Shown: positions 51,903 through 60,976, counted from the stretch's first letter. The stretch is DNA of 64,000 bases from JBLWXV01 sp048267245 (GCA_048267245.1 JBLWXV010000001.1:992001-1056000), one strand, 5' to 3'. Numbers and translations: made by a program. The notes: generated by a model not told the origin, from the sequence alone.

Positions 51903-54900
51903 ATGAAAAGGTTTACAACAATATTCTTGGGCATGCTCGTGCTCGCACTCTCAGTTAATCACTCTGCATGGGCACAGATGAGTGAGGATTATATTCCTCT
52001 TGATGACATCCGCCTGCCTGCCGATGATTTAATTCTTCCTTCTGGGGAGACACTTACTCCTGAGGAGTTGTGGCAACTTCGAAGTGATACGACTAGCGAT
52101 CTCGGGGCAATCGACCTTTCTCGATTAAACCCAATTCCCAATGAAATCTGGACTCCCGAAGCGGCCCTCCAAAATGATGATCTCGCCATAAGCGAGGACT
52201 CAAAGCTTCTTTTTATGGGAGCTAAGGCAAGTGCGAGTGGTATGTTTAGATTCAATGTTAAAGATGAATCTGCCTCTCAAATCTACACTCTAGCTCTTGA
52301 TAAGACTCTTCACACCGTTCTCTTGCGCAGAAGCTTTTTAAGAAGACTTGGCTATCAAGTGCCAAGTATTGAATGGCTTCCTAAGGTTACTGTTGAGTTT
52401 GACTCGCTTGAAGATCTAAACCGATTTAAAGATAAGCTCATTCCAGAAGCCACTCTCGGAGCCCCAAGTCGTTGGGTGGTATCGAGTGATGAGAAAGCGT
52501 TTAAAATTACACTAAAAGACGTCGCGGCATTTAAGCCTGACCTAACTGATCACTATAACGTTGCTCTTGGAGTGCCACCAAAGGCGCTAGGTTCGAGAAC
52601 GCTGAGATCGCTACTGCTACCATATGCACTTTTAAACATTAGAGAAAGTGTTAATAAGCTTAAGTGGCACGAAGGGCGAATTGATAACCAAGTCGTGAAA
52701 CTTCCACACTTCACCCAGGCGAGCTTTAGCGCGACGATGGATGATGCAAAGTGGATGATGAGAAGAATTAATAAACTCACACGTGAGGATATCGCTAGCG
52801 CCGTGAAAGAAGCTAAGTATCCAAAGGAAGTTGAGCTTCTTTTAGTTGAGAAAATTATCTCTCGTCGCAATTCACTGAACGCTCTTTTTGGAATGATTCG
52901 CCCCGATGAAAAATTCGATTCAGAGATTTCATATGGAGACCTACTGGTTAAAGGCGAGATTAAAAAGGAAGCCTGGGACGGTTACGCGGCTAACTTTGCT
53001 CATCCATACCCGGATTCTCCATTTGAAGATAAGGGATACTATGTTCTGTCTGAACTTCAATCTATTGGCATAGACGAACTCGTTGCTAGAGCGAATGAAC
53101 ATTTAGAGCTCTTTGATCTGTCTGAGGCTAGAGCTGAGTTTCATCAAGACCAATTTCAAAGAGGGCTTGAGCACTTTGTAGAAACAGGAGAATTCAAGGA
53201 CTTTGGGATTGGAACATGGGTTTCACCAGTCGTTAACGGCAATGCTATTGTTTCGCGCAACGTGGTCGTGGGCCAATATATGGGAACCGACAATCTCGTT
53301 CAGCTCGCTGATACATTTGGGTTTGCAATCACTATCGGGGCCCATGTTGGAATTGAGAACCTAGGTCCTTCTTATAGCGCTTATTCTAGAGGAACCCTCT
53401 CATATTTAAAAACATACACTCACTTAAAGCCAGTTAAGAGCTTAAAAGAATCGATTAAAGAGCCTTATAAGAATATGATTGTTCCACTTCTTAAGTCTAA
53501 GCTTGCAAAGTCTCTTGAGGGGCTCGGTTCTGCAGTTTCAGGAGACGGAGAGCCAACTGAGGAAGATAAGAAGAAAGCCGAAGAATTCTACGATATGCTT
53601 GGAAAATATCTCGGTGTAGGTGAGTCTCTCATTATCACTGAGAAAATTACGCCAGCGGCACTTATCTCGGGCTCTGCTACCATGGCCGAAACGAGAGTTT
53701 CGCTCTCACTCTCTACCGACTACCTAACTCTTAGAAGAATTCATCTCAACCGTGAAAGTAGCGATATTATCCAAGTTTACATGGATAACGGCAATGCTCT
53801 CGGAGTGCAGGTCAGTGCAAGTGTGGACCACCTCATTCCAGTTGCACGACTAAGTTTTGGTCGCGACAAAGGAAAATATAAAGTTGCCTTTAATAAGGTC
53901 AATATCAATATTGATCAGGAAGAAAACCCTGATTTAAAGTCAAATGCCATCGCACTAGCTCAAATTCTCAGAAGTGGTAGTGCGGAAGCGCTCCATGCGA
54001 TGCAACCACCTTATATCGTTACTCAGGAGTACACCGATTGGAACTCAAAGTTCAAGCTTCTGGCTTGGAGAATGAAAACTATTGACGGAAGTGGAGTGCT
54101 CAATATTCAAGCCCCTAGTGGCAATGTTGATAAATTCCTCTCACTCACAGATGCTTCTCAAAGTGGTATTAACTATGAGGACTTTGCTAAAGACGTGGCC
54201 AATTATTATTTAAAGAAGATCTGGTCTGATCCAAGTGATGCTATTCAGCTTGGCACTGATCCGTGGAAGAATCCCTCGCAGTCAATTCTCGGTCTAAGCG
54301 AGACCAGAACAAGTAAATTTGAGGCCAGATGGGATGATAAGAATCAAACTTACTCTAGGCCTTTTATTGGTCTCACACAACAAATGCAAGGGTGGAGCGC
54401 TTCGAAGAAGAAGCTTCAAAAAAAGCTCACAGAAATTAATGAGAAGTTTCAAACAGTCCTATTCCCAAAGAATGTGATGGAAGATGTGGAGAAATTAAAG
54501 CTCTACGACATCTCGGTTAATGTGAACTTCTATCAAAAGGGCGTAGAGAAACTTAAGAATCTCGATCTCGATGAGGTTGAGCGTGCCTTTAGTAGTTCTA
54601 GTCGTCGTGGCAGTGATGCTTGTCGCAGTCGCATTGGCAATAATCGCTTAATGAACTGTTTTAGAAGCGGTGGGATGGATTACTCAAACCTCATTGCCTC
54701 TCAATCTAATGAGTGTAGAGCTGAAGCAAAGCGTGGCAATGCCAAGAAAGAGGCCAAGTGTTTAATGGAACTTGCCAACCTACTTTTAGAGCACGTGCCA
54801 TTTAAGAATTTTAAAAAGATTATTGGAGTTGATAACTTCTATCTCTATGGCATGGTCTCTGGATTTAGATCAAAGAGTGAGATTCTCTACGAACCAGAGA

Positions 54901-55022
54901 TGTCAAATACCGTAGGTCGCATTACTGATAGATCTTGGAATGGCCCACTGGCCGCAGTGAGAGAGCTCATCGGTATGCAAGATGGTGAAATGAATGGCTA
55001 CTGGATCAGGGAGAGACTGTAA
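51903..55022 (+). CDS. Large exported protein of unknown function coupled to a subtilase
   Basis: A 1039-residue protein with signal peptide (MKRFTTIFLGMLVLALSVNHSAWA); the ATG at 51900 is equally possible, both just after a GGGGGG ribosome-binding site. I recognise no family. The mature part is mixed alpha/beta with a central strand-rich region (about 440-680 by estimate, including TFGFAITIGAHVGIENLG and ARLSFGRDKGKYKVAFNKV), a Lys-rich helical region (SKKKLQKKLTEINEKF) and a Cys-containing C-terminal part. Its stop overlaps the subtilase start (TAATG), so they are translated together and may act together, for example as a protease and its substrate or partner. Confidence 0.75.
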   Translation: MKRFTTIFLGMLVLALSVNHSAWAQMSEDYIPLDDIRLPADDLILPSGETLTPEELWQLRSDTTSDLGAIDLSRLNPIPNEIWTPEAALQNDDLAISEDSKLLFMGAKASASGMFRFNVKDESASQIYTLALDKTLHTVLLRRSFLRRLGYQVPSIEWLPKVTVEFDSLEDLNRFKDKLIPEATLGAPSRWVVSSDEKAFKITLKDVAAFKPDLTDHYNVALGVPPKALGSRTLRSLLLPYALLNIRESVNKLKWHEGRIDNQVVKLPHFTQASFSATMDDAKWMMRRINKLTREDIASAVKEAKYPKEVELLLVEKIISRRNSLNALFGMIRPDEKFDSEISYGDLLVKGEIKKEAWDGYAANFAHPYPDSPFEDKGYYVLSELQSIGIDELVARANEHLELFDLSEARAEFHQDQFQRGLEHFVETGEFKDFGIGTWVSPVVNGNAIVSRNVVVGQYMGTDNLVQLADTFGFAITIGAHVGIENLGPSYSAYSRGTLSYLKTYTHLKPVKSLKESIKEPYKNMIVPLLKSKLAKSLEGLGSAVSGDGEPTEEDKKKAEEFYDMLGKYLGVGESLIITEKITPAALISGSATMAETRVSLSLSTDYLTLRRIHLNRESSDIIQVYMDNGNALGVQVSASVDHLIPVARLSFGRDKGKYKVAFNKVNINIDQEENPDLKSNAIALAQILRSGSAEALHAMQPPYIVTQEYTDWNSKFKLLAWRMKTIDGSGVLNIQAPSGNVDKFLSLTDASQSGINYEDFAKDVANYYLKKIWSDPSDAIQLGTDPWKNPSQSILGLSETRTSKFEARWDDKNQTYSRPFIGLTQQMQGWSASKKKLQKKLTEINEKFQTVLFPKNVMEDVEKLKLYDISVNVNFYQKGVEKLKNLDLDEVERAFSSSSRRGSDACRSRIGNNRLMNCFRSGGMDYSNLIASQSNECRAEAKRGNAKKEAKCLMELANLLLEHVPFKNFKKIIGVDNFYLYGMVSGFRSKSEILYEPEMSNTVGRITDRSWNGPLAAVRELIGMQDGEMNGYWIRERL

Positions 55023-57919
55023 TGAAGAAAACAATTAAAGTCGCAGCTCTTCTCTCATTAATGAGTAGTTTTACAACACCGGCCAGTGAATACAAAGACT
55101 CCCTCTTTGAGCATCAATGGCATCTCAAAAATAGTGGTCAACTCACTTTAAGAAGCAGTGGAGAGCTCACGCGCGATAGACTTGTTGGGGTTGCTGGAGC
55201 AGACATCAACTGGCTTGAGCCTACAATGGTTGTGAGTAGGCTCGCTGATGTAAAGAGAGAGGTCGTTGTCGCCGTTCTTGATACCGGCATTGATCTTTTG
55301 CATCCAGATTTAAAAGATAGAATATGGTTTGATCACAAGCGCTGTAATAATGGCCAAGTACACGATCAGGAAAATGCCTGCCATGGGTTTAACTTTGTTG
55401 AATCGAATACAAAGATTGCAGATGATGTTGGTCACGGAACCCACGTCTCTGGATTGATCGCAGCAAATGCCAATTCGCTTGGTGTTGTGGGGGTAGGCCC
55501 CTCTCAGATTAAGATTATGCCTATTAAGGTTATTAATAATCAGACTCAAGACTTTGTTCAAAATGGCCGCATGATCACCGATGTTTTTGCGGATGGGATC
55601 CGTTACGCCGTTCAAAATGGAGCTGATGTCATCAATATCTCTTTGGGATGGCCTAAGCTTGTGGAAACTCCAAAGATTAGAATTGCTATCACTAAGGCGA
55701 TTGAAAGTGGTGTGGCCATTGTGGCAGCTGCTGGTAATAACGGCAAAGATGTGCCGACTTTTCCTTGTTCATATGTTGGCGTTATCTGCGTTGGAGCGAT
55801 GGATAATCAAGGGAAAATCACAGAGTACTCAAACTTTGGTGGCAAGGTTGATCTTGTGGCCCCAGGTGAGAATATTATTTCAACCTATCCAGGTAATTTG
55901 GAGTCTCGCTCTCTTGGAATTCAAGGTTACGAAGTTAAGCAGGGGAGCTCCCAAGCGGCGCCCCTTGTCTCTGCTATCGTGGCCACACTTAAGTTGGTAT
56001 ACCCAGGCATTAGTCTTGATGAAATCATGGCCAGACTCTATCAGACAGCTCGAAAGGTCGATGTCCTAAAAGATGGCAAGCGCGTTCGCTTTGGCTCTGT
56101 TGATATGAAGGCCGCGATTGAAAAGGCCCCTAAGTCTTTTGTAGTGCCAATATTTAAAGACCTACTCACAACATATGTCGATGCGGATAATCGCTTTAAA
56201 ATTTCTCTTCCTTTAAAAAACTTTGTTAACGATGAAGAAAATCTCGTTGTCCAAGCTCGCATTGAGGGAAGTGCTGCTCATCTTGATCTTGGGGAAATTG
56301 CTGTAGACGCTCTAAGAAAAGGCGAAAGTATAGCGCTTGATCTCACTGGTATCGTCGATGATTTAAATGCAGATTCAAATGCTCAATTGGAAATCATTGT
56401 AAAAAGTAAGGATCGTGCAGAGATCCTCAGCCAAACCCAAACACTTATTTCCTTTGCTCGCTCGCTTGAGACCGCTCAGAAGACTAAACTTGAAATCCCA
56501 CGCATTGATCACCGCTTGGTGAGCTACTTTTCAGCAGATCGCAAAGTTTCAAGACTCTCGCGCGTCCTCGACCGCTTTAGTCTCATTGATACTCCTGAGT
56601 ATAGTTATGTCGATCCTCGCAAAATTACAGATGCTAAGTATGTGCTCTCAATACTTCAATATGCGCAGACACACTACCGCAGTATCGATCTCGAACTGCC
56701 TGCACTCTCTCAAGTACTCAAGGTCTTTGTGATGGATTTTAATATCGATTCAAAGCCTGATTATATGATTTATTCAATCTCTAAAGATAAGAAGAATCTC
56801 ATCCTTTCTTTCTTTAATCACGACGGCTCACCTCTCTATGGGGATAAGTCTCACTGGGTATGGCCTATTTCAACATTTGAAGGTCTACCGCAAGAAGGCG
56901 ATAGAGAAGACTTTGAATATTATAAAGTGAATGTGCCAGGAATTGGTGAGGTTCTCACTCCGGCCATGCACAAGGTTTGGAATCTCCCTGATGAAGACAA
57001 CACTGAACATATTCTCGATCGACTCCCTGAGAGCAATGTGGAGCATATCTACTACTTAAAACCCGTCATCACCGATGGCTCGGTGAGTATTCAGGTGCGC
57101 GCGCTCACGGGATGGAATTTTGTGAGCACGCTTCAAGAGCGTTTTTCTCTCTATGCTGATGAAGTCATCAACTACGCTAGGCCTCTAAAGCAAACATTTG
57201 CTGAAGCTCAGAGAGGGGAGTTGGCCGTTCCGCTTTCAATTGGAAGCGAAGCACTCAAGTCTCACTACATTGTTCACATGAATAAATCTTCACAACGACT
57301 GATGCCTATGAGTGGTCCCAGTCTGGTGATCGAGGACAATAATCGCTATCAAGTGGTTGATCTCACTGGCGCACCAGAGCGCAATGAGCACTTACTCTTT
57401 GCACTCGCCGCGAGAACCACTGGCAGAATGACTCGCATTACTTCAAGCGGTGCGCTCACTAAGGCGCAAACTATTAAACGCGATTCTTGGGGAGATCCCT
57501 TCTTTAATATTATTGGAAGTTTTAAAACTTCTGAAGATTATTGGCACTTGCTTGAGTCGCGCTACAAGGTAATTGCTCACAGTGAGAGTGGTCACAACTT
57601 TGAACTCCCGCTCAACCGAGATAGTTCATTTCCGGGTGTGCAATTTAGTGAGACACTTAAAACAACGGCGATTCAAACCCCTGACGGAAAGCGCCCCGGA
57701 GTGATTATTGACTCGACTCTTATTTACGGCGATCGCATCTACGCGATGCTTGCGGGTGAGCAAGGACTAACTCGACCGATTAAGCTCTCGCTTGAGACTT
57801 CCAGTGAGTGTATTCCTGCCGGTAGTGCTGATTTTAAAGGTGTGCCGTCAATGATGTATCTTTGTCGCGATCGCTTTTTGAATATGCGCTTTGAGATTGT
57901 CTCGCTCTCACTTGATTAA
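55022..57919 (+). CDS. Secreted subtilisin-family (S8) serine protease with large C-terminal region
   Basis: A 965-residue exported protein. After a signal peptide and a short proregion (EHQWHLKNSGQ is typical of S8 proteases), the catalytic domain spans about 65-360. Asp lies in AVLDTGIDLLHPD, His in GHGTHVSGLIAAN, oxyanion Asn in AAAGNNG, and Ser in QGSSQAAPLVSA. The last motif deviates from the usual GTSMAAP but keeps Ser, Ala, Ala and Pro. The remaining about 600 residues are unassigned and beta-rich, and may direct the enzyme to a surface or substrate. It is the second gene of a two-gene operon with the 1039-residue exported protein and ends in a bidirectional terminator. Confidence 0.9.
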   Translation: MKKTIKVAALLSLMSSFTTPASEYKDSLFEHQWHLKNSGQLTLRSSGELTRDRLVGVAGADINWLEPTMVVSRLADVKREVVVAVLDTGIDLLHPDLKDRIWFDHKRCNNGQVHDQENACHGFNFVESNTKIADDVGHGTHVSGLIAANANSLGVVGVGPSQIKIMPIKVINNQTQDFVQNGRMITDVFADGIRYAVQNGADVINISLGWPKLVETPKIRIAITKAIESGVAIVAAAGNNGKDVPTFPCSYVGVICVGAMDNQGKITEYSNFGGKVDLVAPGENIISTYPGNLESRSLGIQGYEVKQGSSQAAPLVSAIVATLKLVYPGISLDEIMARLYQTARKVDVLKDGKRVRFGSVDMKAAIEKAPKSFVVPIFKDLLTTYVDADNRFKISLPLKNFVNDEENLVVQARIEGSAAHLDLGEIAVDALRKGESIALDLTGIVDDLNADSNAQLEIIVKSKDRAEILSQTQTLISFARSLETAQKTKLEIPRIDHRLVSYFSADRKVSRLSRVLDRFSLIDTPEYSYVDPRKITDAKYVLSILQYAQTHYRSIDLELPALSQVLKVFVMDFNIDSKPDYMIYSISKDKKNLILSFFNHDGSPLYGDKSHWVWPISTFEGLPQEGDREDFEYYKVNVPGIGEVLTPAMHKVWNLPDEDNTEHILDRLPESNVEHIYYLKPVITDGSVSIQVRALTGWNFVSTLQERFSLYADEVINYARPLKQTFAEAQRGELAVPLSIGSEALKSHYIVHMNKSSQRLMPMSGPSLVIEDNNRYQVVDLTGAPERNEHLLFALAARTTGRMTRITSSGALTKAQTIKRDSWGDPFFNIIGSFKTSEDYWHLLESRYKVIAHSESGHNFELPLNRDSSFPGVQFSETLKTTAIQTPDGKRPGVIIDSTLIYGDRIYAMLAGEQGLTRPIKLSLETSSECIPAGSADFKGVPSMMYLCRDRFLNMRFEIVSLSLD

Positions 57920-57925
57920 AAAGGA

Positions 57926-57954
57926 TGCCCACACTTTTATAAAAGTTGTGGGCA
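57926..57954. terminator. Bidirectional hairpin between the subtilase and the small Cys protein
   Basis: TGCCCACA and TGTGGGCA form the outer stem and CTTTT/AAAAG extends it, with one bulged base. It separates two convergent genes. Confidence 0.7.
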
Positions 57955-57961
57955 AGACATT

Positions 57962-58243
57962 TTAGCGGTCTTGGCTATTGTCGCGCTCACAACCCCAGCG
58001 GAGTTTGCACTTTCCATCTTTTGCATGCCAATTGGTAACTACGGCTTTTTCTGAATATGAGCAGTCATTTGGGCTGTCGTAGAGAAAACGGCTAAAGATC
58101 CAAGGACCTTTGACGAGGATTTTTCCCTCAGTTGCAATGGCCTTCTTTAGGGTGGCGCAGGTTGTTTGCTTGGCAGTATAGGTGCTATAACCAAAAGCGT
58201 TAAAGCTTGCGAGAACGGCGATGGCCAAAGATAATTTCTTCAT
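57962..58243 (-). CDS. Small secreted four-cysteine protein
   Basis: A 93-residue protein with signal peptide (MKKLSLAIAVLASFNAFGYS) and four Cys in the mature part (TTCATL, NDCSYS, GKCKLRWGCERD), which could form two disulfides. It ends in a charged tail. No family recognised; the size and pattern suit a secreted inhibitor or binding protein, which is speculation. AGGAG lies upstream of the ATG. Confidence 0.7.
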   Translation of the reverse strand: MKKLSLAIAVLASFNAFGYSTYTAKQTTCATLKKAIATEGKILVKGPWIFSRFLYDSPNDCSYSEKAVVTNWHAKDGKCKLRWGCERDNSQDR

Positions 58244-58412
58244 AAGTCTCCTCCATGAATAGAATTTGAGGCTATACGCTAGGGCTTCCTGTCACCAATC
58301 GTAAATATATGGGAACCAAATTGTGTTTACATAATGAGATTTCAGTAGGTTATTGGCTAATTAGCTCCCCTTCCAAGAAATCTAAGCTCTTGAAATGACA
58401 GATACTCTTCCC

Positions 58413-58441
58413 TTGTCACGGGCCCCTCTTTTTGCTACGTT
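58413..58441 (+). promoter_or_regulatory. Sigma70-type promoter of the rpsFR operon
   Basis: TTGTCA (58413-58418), a 17-bp spacer and TACGTT (58436-58441). Transcripts would start near 58448, placing the hairpin described next at their 5' end. The 270-bp gap before the operon holds nothing else I can support. Confidence 0.45.
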
Positions 58442-58464
58442 CCTAACCTTAAAAACATAGACAA

Positions 58465-58500
58465 ACTCGCCAGACCACATGGGGTGGTCAGGCCGTTAGT
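58465..58500 (+). promoter_or_regulatory. Candidate S6:S18-binding leader hairpin
   Basis: The RNA can fold as ACU/AGU, an asymmetric internal loop, GCC/GGC, an A-A mismatch, and GACCAC/GUGGUC closed by loop AUGGG. The CCG at 58493-58495 lies at and in the internal loop. Known rpsF leader motifs use an unpaired CCG that mimics the 16S rRNA site of the S6:S18 dimer. The hairpin ends 2 bp before AGGAGG, so binding would block translation. Structure drawn by eye. Confidence 0.5.
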
Positions 58501-58513
58501 CCAGGAGGTTTGT

Positions 58514-59152
58514 ATGATTTATGAGCTTGCCCTAGTGGCAAAAGCGGACAGTACTGACGAACAACGCCAGAACCTATGTCAAATGGTTCGCGATGTTGTG
58601 AAGTCATTTGAAGGTGACGTTCTTATCGAAGACGATTGGGGAACAAGACAACTTGCTCAACCATTCACAAATGGTTCAAGAAACGCTCACATGTTGTATT
58701 TCATGTACAAGTCAAACAACGAGGCCAACAAAGAAATCACTCGTCGTCTTGGCATCAATGAAACATCACTTCGTTCAATGATCTTTAAGCTCTCTGATAC
58801 TGATACAGAAGCTGGTGAATTCGTGAAGAAATTCAAGACACCATTTTCTAAGAAGTACAATGGCTCACTCACTGACGAAGACAATAGCGAAGAAGTTGAA
58901 GGCGAAGAAGGTGGCGAAAAACCACGTCGTCGTTTCTCACGTCGTAGAAGCTGTTGGTTTACTTCAAAAGGTATCACTGCTGATTGGAAAGACCCAAACA
59001 CTTACGCTTGGCTTGTTAACGAGTTCGGTAAAATTTCTCCAGCTCGTATTTCTGGCATTAGCCGCAAGCACCAGCGTTGGGCCGAAACTGCGATCAAACG
59101 CGCTCGCAATCTCGGGCTAATCTCACACCTCAGTGATAAAACGCTCGAATAG
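58514..59152 (+). CDS. rpsF-rpsR: Fused ribosomal protein bS6-bS18
   Basis: One uninterrupted 212-residue frame from the ATG at 58514 (AGGAGG 5 nt upstream). Residues 1 to about 100 are bS6 (MIYELALVAK, DDWGTRQLAQPF, MLYFMYKSNNEA, EITRRLGINETSLRSMI). A Glu/Asp-rich then Arg-rich linker spans about 105-148. Residues about 149-212 are bS18 (WKDPNTYAWLVNEFGKISPARISG, SRKHQRWAETAIKRARNLGLIS). bS6 and bS18 form a dimer on the 16S platform, so a fusion is structurally sensible. No separate rpsR is present. The bS18 N-terminal Cys motif is reduced to CWFT. It heads an operon with the DUF2232 gene, rplI and dnaB. Confidence 0.93.
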   Translation: MIYELALVAKADSTDEQRQNLCQMVRDVVKSFEGDVLIEDDWGTRQLAQPFTNGSRNAHMLYFMYKSNNEANKEITRRLGINETSLRSMIFKLSDTDTEAGEFVKKFKTPFSKKYNGSLTDEDNSEEVEGEEGGEKPRRRFSRRRSCWFTSKGITADWKDPNTYAWLVNEFGKISPARISGISRKHQRWAETAIKRARNLGLISHLSDKTLE

Positions 59153-59209
59153 TTCACTTTTAAAAGAGTATTAAGCGAGTAATTAAGTAGAAGGTTAGAA
59201 GAAAAAGTA

Positions 59210-60295
59210 ATGAGAGATAATTCAACTCCCACATATGCCAAGACGAATAAAGAGCGCAGCTCTTTATACAATCGTTCGGGCAAGAGCTATGAGCAAGGCC
59301 AACTTGGGCTTTGGAAATTGCTCTTTTTGGGATTGTTCTCCCTTGCTCTATCGACTGTTCCTTTACTCTGCTTGTTCGTGGCCGCACCATTGGTCATGGC
59401 GAGCATTCTCTATGGAAGAAGCAAAAGCTATCTGATGAGCGCTGTCTTGGTTGTGGGGACATATCTCTTGTCCACTCAAGCAGGTCTTAGTGACGAACTC
59501 AGTAGCATCTTTTCCATTCAGTTTTCGCTACTTCTCTTTGGCTCTCTCGTGGCAGTTGCTGTGAGCGAGATCATCCTTAGAAAAGTTGCGCCAGCTGCAG
59601 GCGTCTTTAAGGTCGGGGCAGCCTTTGCCTTAATCACTTTCTTCACTTTGGGAGGCTATGTCTCAACCAAGGGAATGGAGCAGGTGAGAACAGACGTTCA
59701 GAGTTTGGTGAGTGCGCGAGTTGAAGAACTCAAAGCAGAGCCAGAGTTTAAAGAGTTTATAAAGAATGGTGGCGAGCAAGCGACTCAACTCGAGTCGGCA
59801 ATCGCTCAGTCTAAAGAGATGGCAGACAGTTTTATTACCTGGATGCCAGCGGCAGCTGCAGTAGGCTTTTTCATCGCGACTTGGGTGGCGATGTTACTGG
59901 TCCTTCGCAACTCTTTAGTTTGGAGAGTGCGCTATGATTATCCGTTTCACACGGGTGATCTCGTAAAGTTTCGCCTGCCCGACCAATTGGTTTGGGTGCT
60001 CATTCTGGGACTGTCCATGGCCCTCGTTGGTAGCAGCTTAGAGAACTTTGCTGCAAAAGCGTTTGGCTTTAACATTCTCTATGCTCTTGGAGTTTTCTAC
60101 TTTTTCCAAGGACTCGGGATTTATCTCGATTTTCTCACTCATCTGAGAATCTTTGGACTCATGAGATCTCTTTTAGTGATTTTTACCGTGTTTATGGCCG
60201 CCAAGGTAATTGCCTTTATTGGGGTATTTGAAACTTGGGCCAATTTTCGCAGATTTTTTAACAATCAAAATGATAATGAAGGAGATATAAAATGA
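59210..60295 (+). CDS. DUF2232-type polytopic membrane protein
   Basis: A 361-residue inner-membrane protein with about eight hydrophobic segments (for example LLFLGLFSLALSTVPLLCLFV, YLMSAVLVVGTYLLST, LVWVLILGLSMALVGSS) and an extramembrane helical stretch (SARVEELKAEPEFKEFIKNGG). Its place between rpsR and rplI is where DUF2232/YybS-like proteins are often found. Function unknown. The stop overlaps the rplI start by 4 bp. Confidence 0.75.
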   Translation: MRDNSTPTYAKTNKERSSLYNRSGKSYEQGQLGLWKLLFLGLFSLALSTVPLLCLFVAAPLVMASILYGRSKSYLMSAVLVVGTYLLSTQAGLSDELSSIFSIQFSLLLFGSLVAVAVSEIILRKVAPAAGVFKVGAAFALITFFTLGGYVSTKGMEQVRTDVQSLVSARVEELKAEPEFKEFIKNGGEQATQLESAIAQSKEMADSFITWMPAAAAVGFFIATWVAMLLVLRNSLVWRVRYDYPFHTGDLVKFRLPDQLVWVLILGLSMALVGSSLENFAAKAFGFNILYALGVFYFFQGLGIYLDFLTHLRIFGLMRSLLVIFTVFMAAKVIAFIGVFETWANFRRFFNNQNDNEGDIK

Positions 60296-60912
60296 AAGTT
60301 ATTCTAACTGAGAGAGTGAAAGCTCTTGGTAACGTTGGCGAAATTGTTAACGTTTCAGCTGGTCACGCCAGAAACTTCCTCCTCCCTAACGGTCTTGCCG
60401 TTCTTGCGGATGCTGGAAATAAAAAAGCACTTGATAACCAAAAGCGCGCTCTCAACAAAAAAGTTGAAGCACAAAAGAACGAAGCCTCAGCTCTTAAGTC
60501 TAAGCTCGATAGCGTTAAGCTTCAGCTCGTTAAGAAGGTTGGAGCTTCTGGCCGTCTTTTCGGTACAGTGACAAGTTCTGATCTTGCAAAAGAACTTGAG
60601 AAGCAAGGTTACGATGTTGAAAGACGTCTTATCTTCGTTGACACTCCAATTAAAGCTATTGGTAACTACAAAGTACGCGCTAAGCTTTTCTCTGGCGTAG
60701 AAGCTACTTTTGAAGTTCAAGTTCAAATGGATCCTGCCCAAGCTGAAGAGCTCAAAGCTAAGCAAGCTGAAGCAGAGCGCAAAGCTGCTGAGAAAAAAGC
60801 TCGCAGAGAATCAGGTGAAGAAGCTCCAGTTGAAGCTGCTGCAGAGCCAACTGTTGAGAAAACCGAAGAGCAAAAGCTCAAAGAAGAAGCTGATAAGATT
60901 CTTCGCGGTTAA
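60292..60912 (+). CDS. rplI: Ribosomal protein bL9 with C-terminal extension
   Basis: A 206-residue bL9. The N-terminal rRNA-binding domain begins MKVILTERVKALGNVGEIV and contains AGHARNFLLPNGLA. The long connecting helix (about 42-75) and the C-terminal domain (GRLFGTVTSSDLAKEL) are normal to about residue 150. A further 55 residues of Ala/Glu/Lys-rich charged helix are extra compared with the usual 148. AAGGAG lies upstream. A terminator follows, before dnaB. Confidence 0.95.
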   Translation: MKVILTERVKALGNVGEIVNVSAGHARNFLLPNGLAVLADAGNKKALDNQKRALNKKVEAQKNEASALKSKLDSVKLQLVKKVGASGRLFGTVTSSDLAKELEKQGYDVERRLIFVDTPIKAIGNYKVRAKLFSGVEATFEVQVQMDPAQAEELKAKQAEAERKAAEKKARRESGEEAPVEAAAEPTVEKTEEQKLKEEADKILRG

Positions 60913-60926
60913 CCTTGAGTAGAAGT

Positions 60927-60961
60927 CGGGGTGCTGGTATTAATATCAGTACCCCGTTTTT
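60927..60961 (+). terminator. Intrinsic terminator between rplI and dnaB
   Basis: CGGGGT-G-CTG pairs with CAG-T-ACCCCG around an AT-rich loop, followed by TTTTTAT. It probably limits read-through from the ribosomal genes into dnaB. Confidence 0.85.
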
Positions 60962-60976
60962 ATTTGAGGCCAGACC

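Noticed and set aside
58484..58513. Upstream GTG start for the bS6-bS18 gene adding 10 residues
   Set aside because: The ATG at 58514 has AGGAGG at ideal spacing and begins exactly like bS6; the upstream bases form the leader hairpin.
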